NCBI RefSeq assembly: GCF_900637635.1
Contig: NZ_LR134383.1
Span: forward strand, 2,511,501-2,575,500
DNA: 64,000 nt
Direction of reading: 5' to 3'
Origin: Legionella jordanis
Lineage (GTDB): Bacteria; Pseudomonadota; Gammaproteobacteria; Legionellales; Legionellaceae
Part shown: positions 7,743 to 16,463 of the stretch, piece by piece
Position numbering within the stretch: position 1 is the stretch's first letter
How the letters are laid out: each line of letters opens with the position of its first letter
Made by a program: the position numbers and the translations under genes
Notes under the pieces: generated by a model
Databases searched by the model: none
What the model was told of the DNA's origin: nothing
Seen by the model: only the letters and a program-made list of their open reading frames with translations

Positions 7743-8357
7743 TTAAGAGTTTGAATTACCATTCGCGTTAGAATTGGAATTTTGCAAAGACTGTTGAATT
7801 TTTTTGGCTTGATCCAGATGATGTTGAACACTGGTACGCGTAGCTTTTAAGTGTTTTTTCAATTCCTTGTTAGAAACTGTATTCATGTTCTGATCAATTG
7901 CATTCAAAGCATCTTGATGTCCTTTTACCATCGCATCAATGAAAGCCACTTCGAAATCTCTGTCGTTTAAAGGCTGTAAAGTAGCTTCTGTTTGCTGGCC
8001 TTGTTGCTTCAAAGCAGTAGTTTGGCTATTGTCTACTGGAGACTGATTCATTTTTTTACTGATTCGCATCGTTTCTTTCAGATTTTTATTATGATCATTC
8101 CAGAGCATTTTGGCATAGGATTTTACTTTGGGACTTACTTTTTTACTTAAAGCGTCCTTGGCAGCCGTCATTTCATTTTGATCGAGAACAACAAGAAAGC
8201 CAAGCACTTCACCATCTGCTTGGTTGTTGGTGGCAGCCTGATTGCTGGTGGTGTTAGCAGTTGTAGCACTATTTTGATTCGTTGAATTGCTGGCAGCAAA
8301 GGCAGGAGAAAATGCCAAAGTAGATGCAATGGATAACAATAAAATTTTTGATTTCAT
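7743..8357 (-). CDS. Secreted DUF4142 family protein
   Basis: 204 residues with a signal peptide ending at AFAA. A low-complexity Asn/Thr/Ser/Gln/Ala linker covers residues 22-47. The remainder is helical with the DUF4142 pattern (a ferritin-like four-helix bundle): SPKVKSYAKMLWNDHNKN, then DRDFEVAFIDAMVKGHQDAL near residue 140. The C-terminal tail is again Asn/Ser-rich. The ATG at 8357 was preferred over a start 30 codons upstream because it begins the signal peptide. Members are periplasmic proteins of unclear function, in some bacteria linked to stress. The gene stands alone between a terminator and ftsB. Confidence 0.85.
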   Translation of the reverse strand: MKSKILLLSIASTLAFSPAFAASNSTNQNSATTANTTSNQAATNNQADGEVLGFLVVLDQNEMTAAKDALSKKVSPKVKSYAKMLWNDHNKNLKETMRISKKMNQSPVDNSQTTALKQQGQQTEATLQPLNDRDFEVAFIDAMVKGHQDALNAIDQNMNTVSNKELKKHLKATRTSVQHHLDQAKKIQQSLQNSNSNANGNSNS

Positions 8358-8419
8358 ATCTAGTCCCTGTTGTTGTATTATTCCAAACCCTTTAATAGGC
8401 TTTCTTAAACCCGCGCTAC

Positions 8420-8447
8420 ATTCTAGCAAAAAGTTAAAGAATAGCAA
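8420..8447 (-). promoter_or_regulatory. Sigma-70 promoter for the DUF4142 gene
   Basis: TTGCTA (8447-8442), 16-base spacer, TAGAAT (8425-8420) with a TG just upstream of the -10. It lies about 65 bases before the start at 8357. Confidence 0.45.
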
Positions 8448-8468
8448 TTAAGCAAAACCACAATAAAA

Positions 8469-8738
8469 CTAGTCAATAAACTGATAGTAAACTTCCCCTT
8501 CCTTTAGCATACCCAATTCATAGCGGGCTTGTTCTTCTAAAGCCTGATCACCACTTTTTAACTCCATAATATCAGCTTCCATGGCTCGATTACGTGCTAG
8601 AAGTTTTTCATTTTCTTCAGTCTGAGTTTCCAATTTTTTTTCCAAACTCATCCATTGTAAAATGCTGCCATCCCCCAACCATAATTTATATTGCAAACCG
8701 ATTAATGCTAAAAGCAAAATGATGATGATCGTACGCAT
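8469..8738 (-). CDS. ftsB: Cell division protein FtsB
   Basis: 89 residues from the ATG at 8738: a short cytoplasmic start, one membrane helix (TIIIILLLALIGLQYKLW), then a coiled coil (LEKKLETQTEENEKLLARN) and the conserved ending with EEQARYELGM and GEVYYQ. FtsB joins FtsL and FtsQ at the septum in the FtsQLB complex, which controls septal wall synthesis. An in-frame TTG at 8810 would add 24 mostly basic residues, but the ATG gives the usual family length. It lies immediately downstream of eno on the same strand, a frequent pairing in gammaproteobacteria. Confidence 0.9.
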   Translation of the reverse strand: MRTIIIILLLALIGLQYKLWLGDGSILQWMSLEKKLETQTEENEKLLARNRAMEADIMELKSGDQALEEQARYELGMLKEGEVYYQFID

Positions 8739-8829
8739 GGGAAAGTTAGAAGAGTGCTTTTGATTATTATATACTTGTCCTTTCTTTTTGGCATCCCTAA
8801 AGAAGGACAAGTAGGCAAAGAAGCTTTTG

Positions 8830-10128
<1,299 letters not shown>

Positions 10129-10154
10129 TCATAACTGTTTCTGATTAATGGGTT

Positions 10155-10183
10155 ATTGTTTGGCTAGGCTTGCTTGTTGTCAA
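10155..10183 (-). promoter_or_regulatory. Promoter for eno
   Basis: A perfect TTGACA (10183-10178), a 17-base spacer and AACAAT (10160-10155), about 30 bases upstream of the enolase start. Confidence 0.55.
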
Positions 10184-10199
10184 GTCGAAATAGAAAGTG

Positions 10200-10754
10200 T
10201 TATTTTTTTCGGCCCCTGCTTCCTTTCGGCCTTGGTACCATGTCAAAAGGCGTAAGTTCTAAGTGTTCATCGTTTTCACTTGAGGGTTCAAGTTGATTTT
10301 CATAAACCAAGGAAACCAATTGTTTTTTATCCAGTTTGGCCATGAATTGATCATAAAGCTTTGGGGAAGGTATCCGAATGACCAAGCCATTTGTAGTAAC
10401 TTTGTCATGGAAATGCTCAATAGACTCTCCTGTTTGACTAAGCTGTTTCTTAAAAAATGCAAACTCAGTCCTAAGATGTTTCAAATAATCATTAATCACG
10501 GCAATGTAATCGCTGGTCTTGCCAAGCTTACTGATGATGGTCAAGATTCCCAGTTCAGCGTTATTATCGATTGAGAGCAAGCCGGCTTTTTTTAAATCCG
10601 CCAGTTGTTCAATTAAATAATGCCAACCCCTTGGTTCAAATTTTAAATTCAACTGAACAGTAGGTTGAAGACTGGTTTGTACAGCACCTTCATTCTGGGT
10701 AAATTTTTGATAACCTTGCGACCAATCGTCACTGGTTAATTCCAAATTCTTCAT
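10200..10754 (-). CDS. Hypothetical protein
   Basis: 184 residues, not recognised, without signal peptide or membrane helix. The sequence is mixed helix/strand with a central conserved-looking segment (GWHYLIEQLADLKKAGLL). An acidic patch (SSENDEHLEL) is followed by a very basic tail ending PKGSRGRKK, which could bind nucleic acid or be a localisation tail. GGAG stands seven bases before the ATG. It is flanked by eno and a secretin-domain protein, both on the same strand but well separated, so it is probably transcribed alone. Confidence 0.75.
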   Translation of the reverse strand: MKNLELTSDDWSQGYQKFTQNEGAVQTSLQPTVQLNLKFEPRGWHYLIEQLADLKKAGLLSIDNNAELGILTIISKLGKTSDYIAVINDYLKHLRTEFAFFKKQLSQTGESIEHFHDKVTTNGLVIRIPSPKLYDQFMAKLDKKQLVSLVYENQLEPSSENDEHLELTPFDMVPRPKGSRGRKK

Positions 10755-10992
10755 TTACAGCTCCTGCCCTAGCCAATTTTGGTTCAGTTTTGCCTCATAA
10801 AATAGCAATTTTATTTATGCATTTGCGCTTATTTTATCAGCATCTGTTTAAGCTTAGGGCAATATTGTATCAGTACAAAAAAAGAAAAATAGCTTTAAAA
10901 AAACAGCAATCGTAAAAAATAAGTAATTTCTGAATAAAATAGGACGGACGCCCATCCCTCACTTGCAGAAGGCCTCGCCTGGGTGCAATCGC

Positions 10993-11757
10993 TTATTTTT
11001 GAATTCCAGAACTGCTTTTTTGAACAATATTTACTTTGATGTATAAGGTAGAATTTTGCGTATACTGATTACCAGCTCGATAAACGGTGGTATCGGCATC
11101 CGCCGGCGCATCACCTTCCGCACTTCCGAGTGAAACCCATTCATTTAAAGGAATAAGTACGGTGGTGACCACCTGTTGTTGATCAAACTGCTGGTTACTG
11201 GCATTGCTGTCTTGTTCACGAATTCTTCTTACGGTCAGCTTTACTTTCTGTCCCTGCAATTGCGGTTCAACGAGCAAGCCATTTTGAACCAAACGCCTAT
11301 TATAGCTTACACCAGTTGATAACCAACCTACGCCCACGGAGCTAATCACCGGCTGATCTTCCCCAGTGCTTACAAATGCAGATTCTCCATTCATAACCTC
11401 AATGGATTGACGGCGTTTTTGCTGTGAAGCAGACGATGTGCTGATGACAATGCTGTCTGAATTCGCCGTACTAAGCCAATCAGGATCACCTTGATAAACC
11501 GTGATCTGAAAAGTCACAGGGGGTTGATCAATCTTGTGCAATATATCTCTGATTTGAGTCAAAGTATTCGGTTGAACCTTTACAATCAATGTTTGCCCGC
11601 TTCCGGTAATTTGTTCATTAGTTTGTAGCAATGGTTGCAGCAACTTAATTACTGCATCAGCATTTTGATAGTGCAAATCAATAACTTTAGTTATCAATTC
11701 GTCAGCCCAAGCGGCATTACTAAATAACAATATTATGAAAATCCAGCGGACGACCAT
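10993..11757 (-). CDS. Exported protein with a secretin-type N-terminal (NolW/STN-like) domain
   Basis: 254 residues. The ATG at 11757 was chosen because AAGGAG stands eight bases upstream and it begins a signal peptide (WIFIILLFSNAAWA). Residues 20-80 (VIDLHYQNADAVIKLLQPLL, then GQTLIVKVQP and IRDILHKIDQPP) have the repeat pattern of the small domains that precede the pore of type II/III secretins and PilQ. The remainder is a beta-rich region without the secretin pore. No secretion or pilus genes adjoin it, so the partner is unknown. It may be a periplasmic or outer-membrane-associated accessory protein. Confidence 0.7.
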   Translation of the reverse strand: MVVRWIFIILLFSNAAWADELITKVIDLHYQNADAVIKLLQPLLQTNEQITGSGQTLIVKVQPNTLTQIRDILHKIDQPPVTFQITVYQGDPDWLSTANSDSIVISTSSASQQKRRQSIEVMNGESAFVSTGEDQPVISSVGVGWLSTGVSYNRRLVQNGLLVEPQLQGQKVKLTVRRIREQDSNASNQQFDQQQVVTTVLIPLNEWVSLGSAEGDAPADADTTVYRAGNQYTQNSTLYIKVNIVQKSSSGIQK

Positions 11758-11851
11758 GCTAAACACTCCTTGTTAAACCTCTTTCAGTCTACCAAAGAAA
11801 CGCTCCAATGAAAGCTCGTCAGCATTTTATTTGCTTATTTGCAATAAACCT

Positions 11852-11879
11852 TTGTGCAATGAAGTGTTTAGTTTATAAT
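11852..11879 (+). promoter_or_regulatory. Promoter for the phosphate transport pair
   Basis: TTGTGC (11852), 16-base spacer and a perfect TATAAT (11874-11879), 29 bases before the start at 11909. Confidence 0.5.
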
Positions 11880-11908
11880 CCAACAATCTCAAAAAAGATG
11901 CACAGAAT

Positions 11909-12580
11909 ATGGGTAGCATATTTAACATGTTTGGGCCATCACCAATTCGGCCAATAGAACAGCATATGCGTAAAGCACATCAATGCGCTAAACAACTTCA
12001 CCCTTTTTTTGAGGCAGTGCTTCAAGAGGATTGGCCAACTGCTGAAAGCATCCAGAAAAAAATTTCGTACCTTGAAAAAGAGGCGGATCTGATCAAGAGG
12101 GACTTGCGTTTGCATCTCCCAACAGGTTTATTTCTCCCTGTATCACGTACAGACCTTCTTGAATTACTCAGCGCCCAAGATCGCATCGCTAACAAAGCTC
12201 AGGATATAGCGGGTTTAATAGTTAGTCGAAAAATGGTTATTCCTCAAGGTTTGACTAAGGTTTTCATTCCCTTTTTAGATCGTTGTCTTGATGCCTCGCG
12301 ACAAGCTTGTAAAGCCATTAATGAATTAGATGAATTGCTTGAAAGTGGTTTTCGCGGAAATGAAGTTAAAATTGTTGAGCAAATGATTGTAACGCTTGAT
12401 GAGATTGAACATGACAGTGATGACAAACTGGCAGACATTAGACACCGTATTTTTGAGCTGGAAAAGGATTTACCTGCCATCGAAGTAATTTTTCTTTACA
12501 AACTTGTTCAATGGATTGGTGACTTGGCCGATCACGCTCAAACTGTAGGTGGTCGTCTCCAAATTCTCATTGCCCGGTAG
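11909..12580 (+). CDS. DUF47 family PhoU-like protein, phosphate transport accessory
   Basis: 223 residues, all helical. It shows the DUF47 pattern: an N-terminal IFNMFGPSPIRPIEQHM, the EKEADLIKRDLRLHLPTG segment near residue 58 and DEIEHDSDDKLADIRHRIF near residue 167, with acidic clusters that bind metal in the related PhoU fold. It lies eight bases upstream of a PiT permease gene and is certainly co-transcribed with it. In other bacteria such proteins modulate the neighbouring permease. Confidence 0.92.
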   Translation: MGSIFNMFGPSPIRPIEQHMRKAHQCAKQLHPFFEAVLQEDWPTAESIQKKISYLEKEADLIKRDLRLHLPTGLFLPVSRTDLLELLSAQDRIANKAQDIAGLIVSRKMVIPQGLTKVFIPFLDRCLDASRQACKAINELDELLESGFRGNEVKIVEQMIVTLDEIEHDSDDKLADIRHRIFELEKDLPAIEVIFLYKLVQWIGDLADHAQTVGGRLQILIAR

Positions 12581-12588
12581 TAATTTCT

Positions 12589-13845
12589 ATGGCTTATCCT
12601 GTTTTATTATATATTCTTGCAATTGCTTTTTGTTTTCTTATGACATGGGGCGTTGGCGCCAATGATTTGGCTAATGTCATGAGCACAACCATGGGCTCAA
12701 AAGCCATCACGGTCCGACAAGCCATGATCATCGCTGTAATCTTTGAATTTGCAGGTGCATTTCTTGGCGGAAGTGGTGTCACAGAGACCATGCGCGATGG
12801 CATCATCAGTAGCAGCCAATTATCCAATCAACCCCTTGTTCTCATTGAAGGGATGCTGAGTGTTTTGATCGCTTGTACCGTCTGGATGAATTTGGCCAGT
12901 TATTTGGGCGTGCCTGTCTCTATTACCAATGCTCTCGTAGGCTCCATGGTGGGATTTGGTTCACTTGTGCTGGGCTCAAATGCGGTGCAGTGGCAGCAGG
13001 TGTACCATATTGCAATTGGTTGGTTTACCTCCCCTCTTATCGCCGGCATTACTGCCTATGCTCTTTTTATGAGCATCCAACAAACTATTTTTATCAAAAG
13101 CGATCCATTGGAAAAGGCCAAGTGGTATGTTCCCATTTATCTTTTCCTGGTGGGCTCCATTTTATCCTTCATTACCGTATTTAAAGGCTTAAACCATTTT
13201 GACATTCATTTAAATCTCAAACAGGATCTAGCCGTTACATTAGCTTCAAGCATCAGCTTGACTATCATTGGCATGATTATTATCAGGCACATTCCTGAAA
13301 TGCCTCGAATCCGCCGCCGGGAACGCTTTTTACAGGTTGAAAAACATTTTGCTGTGTTAATGGGATTAACCGCTTGCGCCATGGTATTTGCCCACGGTTC
13401 AAACGATGTGGCCTTAGCTGTTGGACCTTTAACCATCATTTACAGCTTGATTATGAATGCTGATCATCCCATTGCTGCGGCCAATTATCCTGCATGGATT
13501 ATTCTTTTAGGTTGCGGTGGCGTGGTCATTGGTTTTCTGATGTATGGCCGGAAAGTCATTGAAACCGTCGGTAGCTCCATTACTGCCTTAACCCCAAGCC
13601 GTGCATTTGCAGCCACCTTGGCTGCAGCGACAACGGTGGTGGTGGCAACCAGTACCGGAATACCAGTTTCAGCAACGCAGACTTTAGTGGGTGCCGTTTT
13701 AGGCGTCGGCCTGGCCAGAGGTATTGGTGCGTTAAATCTAATCGTTATCCGCAATATTTTTACTTCATGGATTTTAACTTTACCAGCAGCATCTCTGTTA
13801 ACAATCCTTGCTTATAAGGGATTACATGCTCTGATTGGCGGCTGA
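12589..13845 (+). CDS. Low-affinity inorganic phosphate transporter, PiT family
   Basis: 418 residues with about ten membrane segments. Both copies of the PiT signature are present: GANDLANVMSTTMGSKAIT near residue 23 and AHGSNDVALAVGPL near 267, on the two inverted halves of the protein. It imports phosphate (usually as a metal-phosphate complex) driven by protons or sodium. Translational coupling with the DUF47 gene eight bases upstream is likely. A 10-bp inverted repeat follows the stop codon. Confidence 0.95.
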   Translation: MAYPVLLYILAIAFCFLMTWGVGANDLANVMSTTMGSKAITVRQAMIIAVIFEFAGAFLGGSGVTETMRDGIISSSQLSNQPLVLIEGMLSVLIACTVWMNLASYLGVPVSITNALVGSMVGFGSLVLGSNAVQWQQVYHIAIGWFTSPLIAGITAYALFMSIQQTIFIKSDPLEKAKWYVPIYLFLVGSILSFITVFKGLNHFDIHLNLKQDLAVTLASSISLTIIGMIIIRHIPEMPRIRRRERFLQVEKHFAVLMGLTACAMVFAHGSNDVALAVGPLTIIYSLIMNADHPIAAANYPAWIILLGCGGVVIGFLMYGRKVIETVGSSITALTPSRAFAATLAAATTVVVATSTGIPVSATQTLVGAVLGVGLARGIGALNLIVIRNIFTSWILTLPAASLLTILAYKGLHALIGG

Positions 13846-13860
13846 TAGAAAGCGCCTATG

Positions 13861-13894
13861 CTGGAACATCGAATAATTATTTTTGATGTTCCAG
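13861..13894. repeat. Perfect 10-bp inverted repeat, 14-base loop
   Basis: CTGGAACATC (13861-13870) pairs exactly with GATGTTCCAG (13885-13894). It sits between the converging phosphate permease and small conserved protein genes. No T-run follows either arm directly. The loop length is the same as in the repeat at 6371-6406. Confidence 0.6.
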
Positions 13895-13925
13895 AAGAAA
13901 TGATTTTAGTTTATAGCCAGGAGGA

Positions 13926-14111
13926 CTAGAAACCTTCCCAAATTTCACCGTCTTCAACTTTTAAATTGGGGTTATCGCGAAGACGAAAAATTCTTTCATA
14001 TTTTTTGATTTCTTTTAATTGTGATTCCGATGGTTTGTGTTTAGTATCAAAGCCATGGAAAAATTTGTCATAGGGACTTACGTAAGCTTTATCAATATCA
14101 TATTTGCTCAT
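13926..14111 (-). CDS. Small conserved protein (CBU_0585-like)
   Basis: 61 residues beginning MSKYDIDKAYVSPYDKFFHGFD and containing QLKEIKKYERIFRLRD. Highly charged, soluble, without Cys or membrane helix. It looks like a short conserved protein found in Legionella and Coxiella (the family I recall as CBU_0585); this is from memory and should be confirmed by a search. Function unknown. Divergent from the deaminase gene, with about 95 bases between the two starts. Confidence 0.75.
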   Translation of the reverse strand: MSKYDIDKAYVSPYDKFFHGFDTKHKPSESQLKEIKKYERIFRLRDNPNLKVEDGEIWEGF

Positions 14112-14205
14112 TGAATAATCCTGTTAGGATAACTAAAAAACGTAATTTTAACGGGTTTTGCAAAAACTTACCATCACGTTCATTATAGCCTTTCTTGGAA
14201 ATATT

Positions 14206-15186
14206 ATGACCATAAAAAAAGCCGAACTTCATAGCCATCTCGAAGGTACGATTTCGCCTTCTTTGGCTAAAAAGCTTGCCGAAAGAAATAACATTAATCT
14301 TGATGTTAAATTGTTTGCAGCCGATGGCCAAAGTTATCAATATCAAAACTTTTTAGACTTTCTGAGGGTTTATGATGAAATCGCAAAAGTCATTCAAAAG
14401 CCTGAAGATTACTATGATATTACTTATAACTACCTGGAATTGAACGCCAGGAAGGGTGTGATTTACCTTGAAACCATGTATTCGCCTGATCATGCTGAGC
14501 AATCAAGTGGCATTCCTTCTTGTGAACATTTGAAAGCCATTCAACAAGCCATTGATGATGCAGAGCAGAAACACGGAATCACAGGTCGAATCATCATCAC
14601 GGCAGTACGGCACTATGGCATTGATGCAGCCGTGAAAGTGGCTAAACAGGCAGTAAAGGAGGATATGCCTTACATTGTAGGTTTTGGCTTGGGCGGTGAT
14701 GAAGTGAACTATCCGCCAAAGCTGTTTGCAACGGCTTATCAAATCGCCGCTGCCGGTGGACTTTCTTGCACTGCCCACGCAGGCGAATTTGCCGGTCCGA
14801 GTGGCATTCTTGAAGCCCTCAAGTATTTGCCCATCAAACGTATCGGCCATGGGGTACAAGCCATTCATTCCCCTGAAACCATGACCATATTAAAAGAAAA
14901 TAATATTGCTCTTGAAGTATGTCCCTCAAGCAATATTGCTTTGGGGTTGTTTAATGATTTTGCCAGTCACCCCTTGCCTGAATTTATTAAAGCGGGCCTC
15001 AATGTTAGCTTGGGTTCTGATGACCCGCCTTTTTTCCGAACAGATGTGGCTCGTGAATACGAACTAGTACAAACGCATTATCAATACAGTGACGATGAAA
15101 TGAGGGCATTTACAGACCGAGCCATTGATGCTTCTTTTGCCGATGAAAAAACCAAGAGCAAACTTCGTCAACAATTGTCTGCATAG
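14206..15186 (+). CDS. Adenosine/adenine deaminase family protein
   Basis: 326 residues from the ATG at 14206, chosen because it lies just before the conserved AELHSHLEGT (zinc ligands His9 and His11); a start 16 codons earlier would add an unlikely hydrophobic extension. Further motifs in order are HAGEFAGP (zinc/substrate His), RIGHGV, LEVCPSSN and GSDDPPFF (catalytic Asp pair). Hydrolyses adenosine to inosine, or adenine to hypoxanthine. The SDDPP motif differs slightly from TDDP of classical adenosine deaminase and resembles the adenine deaminase branch, so the exact substrate is open. An F-box-like gene follows after 19 bases. Confidence 0.9.
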   Translation: MTIKKAELHSHLEGTISPSLAKKLAERNNINLDVKLFAADGQSYQYQNFLDFLRVYDEIAKVIQKPEDYYDITYNYLELNARKGVIYLETMYSPDHAEQSSGIPSCEHLKAIQQAIDDAEQKHGITGRIIITAVRHYGIDAAVKVAKQAVKEDMPYIVGFGLGGDEVNYPPKLFATAYQIAAAGGLSCTAHAGEFAGPSGILEALKYLPIKRIGHGVQAIHSPETMTILKENNIALEVCPSSNIALGLFNDFASHPLPEFIKAGLNVSLGSDDPPFFRTDVAREYELVQTHYQYSDDEMRAFTDRAIDASFADEKTKSKLRQQLSA

Positions 15187-15205
15187 GATTGAAACAGAGA
15201 AATTT

Positions 15206-15598
15206 ATGAGATTAAGCAATAAGGATACTATGATAGCTAATGGCATTACTTACAAGCGCAATTGTAAGGCCCGCTACGCTTCACAAGAAGAGAAAGTGTT
15301 TACCAGGGCGGCTACTGCGGGACTATTATTGTTTTGGAATCCCTATGCAGCCAAGGGTAAAATTGCATCTGAAAAGTTGGTTGAAGAGGCGAACTCCACA
15401 ACGTCTACTGCTCCAGCCGCTGGACTCCCTCTTGAAATAGGATATCTCATCGGAGCTTATTTAAATCGCTTTGATGCCAAGCAGATCGTGCAAGTTTGCC
15501 ATTCAGCTAATCATGTCGCAAAAAAGGAAAGAAAAAATTACATCCAGGCTCACGGTCAAAGCTATTCCGAGACAGCTTACATTCCCTTTATTATGTAA
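15206..15598 (+). CDS. F-box-like protein, candidate Dot/Icm effector
   Basis: 130 residues from the ATG at 15206. Residues 74-106 match the eukaryotic F-box consensus at nearly every key place: LP at 74-75, Glu77, Ile82, Tyr85-Leu86, Asp90, Ile94, Val97-Cys98. F-boxes bind Skp1 and recruit targets to SCF ubiquitin ligases; in bacteria they occur almost only in host-directed effectors such as Legionella AnkB and LegU1. No leucine-rich or ankyrin repeats follow, so the substrate-binding part would be very short. Residues 37-49 are hydrophobic. It starts 19 bases after the deaminase stop, probably in the same transcript. Translocation is inferred. Confidence 0.6.
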   Translation: MRLSNKDTMIANGITYKRNCKARYASQEEKVFTRAATAGLLLFWNPYAAKGKIASEKLVEEANSTTSTAPAAGLPLEIGYLIGAYLNRFDAKQIVQVCHSANHVAKKERKNYIQAHGQSYSETAYIPFIM

Positions 15599-15674
15599 AC
15601 AGTAACTTCTATAACCTTCTGGCTGCTTTTGCTAAGAACTATTTATTAGATTAGCAATAAGGTCTTTTGCAATG

Positions 15675-16343
15675 TTACATTCCAGACTCAGGGCTATCCG
15701 GCTCGGGGTTGTCTTTCTGTATATTTTTTTTGCTGGCAGAAGCATCGTGATGAAACATGCTATACCTATCCCCTTTAAAAATAGATTTAAATTCATTTTC
15801 CGGAGGGACCCAATTCTCATCCTCCTCATTCTCCTCGGTTAAGATCCCAAACTCGTCTCCTTGATTTTGTGAAGCAGGCTTTTTATTGGCTTGCATTTGA
15901 TTAATGATTTGACTCGCTGCGGGTTTTGACGATTGAGTAATGACTACGGTTGCATCTGGAATATTGAGTGCTCGCGCATCTTGAACAATGTCCTCATCGG
16001 CTGAAAATAAAACCTTTTGAACGGGATGAGGTGAGAAATGATCTTTAATAAAATTATCCCTAATAAACAGGGGGAATTCGCTTTTAGCTGAGTGGTTTAA
16101 ATTGACATCCCCTATGTAAACTACTTTTTTTACGCTTGAATAATCGGAGTGAGTTTTAATTGCAGAAAACTCATCGTGTAACCAATTTTTAAGTTCTTTG
16201 TCATTCGCCACTGTTTTGTTGTGACTTATTGTATTTGGAGCTGTGTGAGCTCCTGAACCCACCAAGGAATTAAATGCATTATGTGAACAGGAAATCAGTA
16301 AAACTTCGTCTTTGAAGGAATAACTTAAATAAATATCAGCCAT
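15675..16343 (-). CDS. Hypothetical protein with acidic C-terminal tail, candidate effector
   Basis: 222 residues from the ATG at 16343, which is preceded by a strong GGGAGGGAG site. The first 135 residues look like one globular domain with short strands (KKVVYIGDV, QKVLFSAD, DATVVIT). The remainder is low-complexity and charged: DEFGILTEENEEDE at 163-175, then PENEF, and a last segment rich in Pro, Asp, Glu and Ser. Acidic C-terminal segments are a feature of many Dot/Icm substrates. It lies 120 bases after the 1690-residue gene on the same strand. No family recognised. Confidence 0.65.
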   Translation of the reverse strand: MADIYLSYSFKDEVLLISCSHNAFNSLVGSGAHTAPNTISHNKTVANDKELKNWLHDEFSAIKTHSDYSSVKKVVYIGDVNLNHSAKSEFPLFIRDNFIKDHFSPHPVQKVLFSADEDIVQDARALNIPDATVVITQSSKPAASQIINQMQANKKPASQNQGDEFGILTEENEEDENWVPPENEFKSIFKGDRYSMFHHDASASKKNIQKDNPEPDSPESGM

Positions 16344-16463
16344 AACTCCCTCCCTGGGTATTAGCCGTCTACTAAAATAATAGACAATTTTTAATCTTTT
16401 GGAATGGCCTATATGCAATAAATCAACATTAAGATTAATTCAAAGGTCATTATATAAATAGCC

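Noticed and set aside
16400-16450. PmrA box upstream of the acidic-tailed gene
   Set aside because: A CTTAAT is present near 16430 on the minus strand, but the partner hexamer 11 bases away matches only three of six positions.
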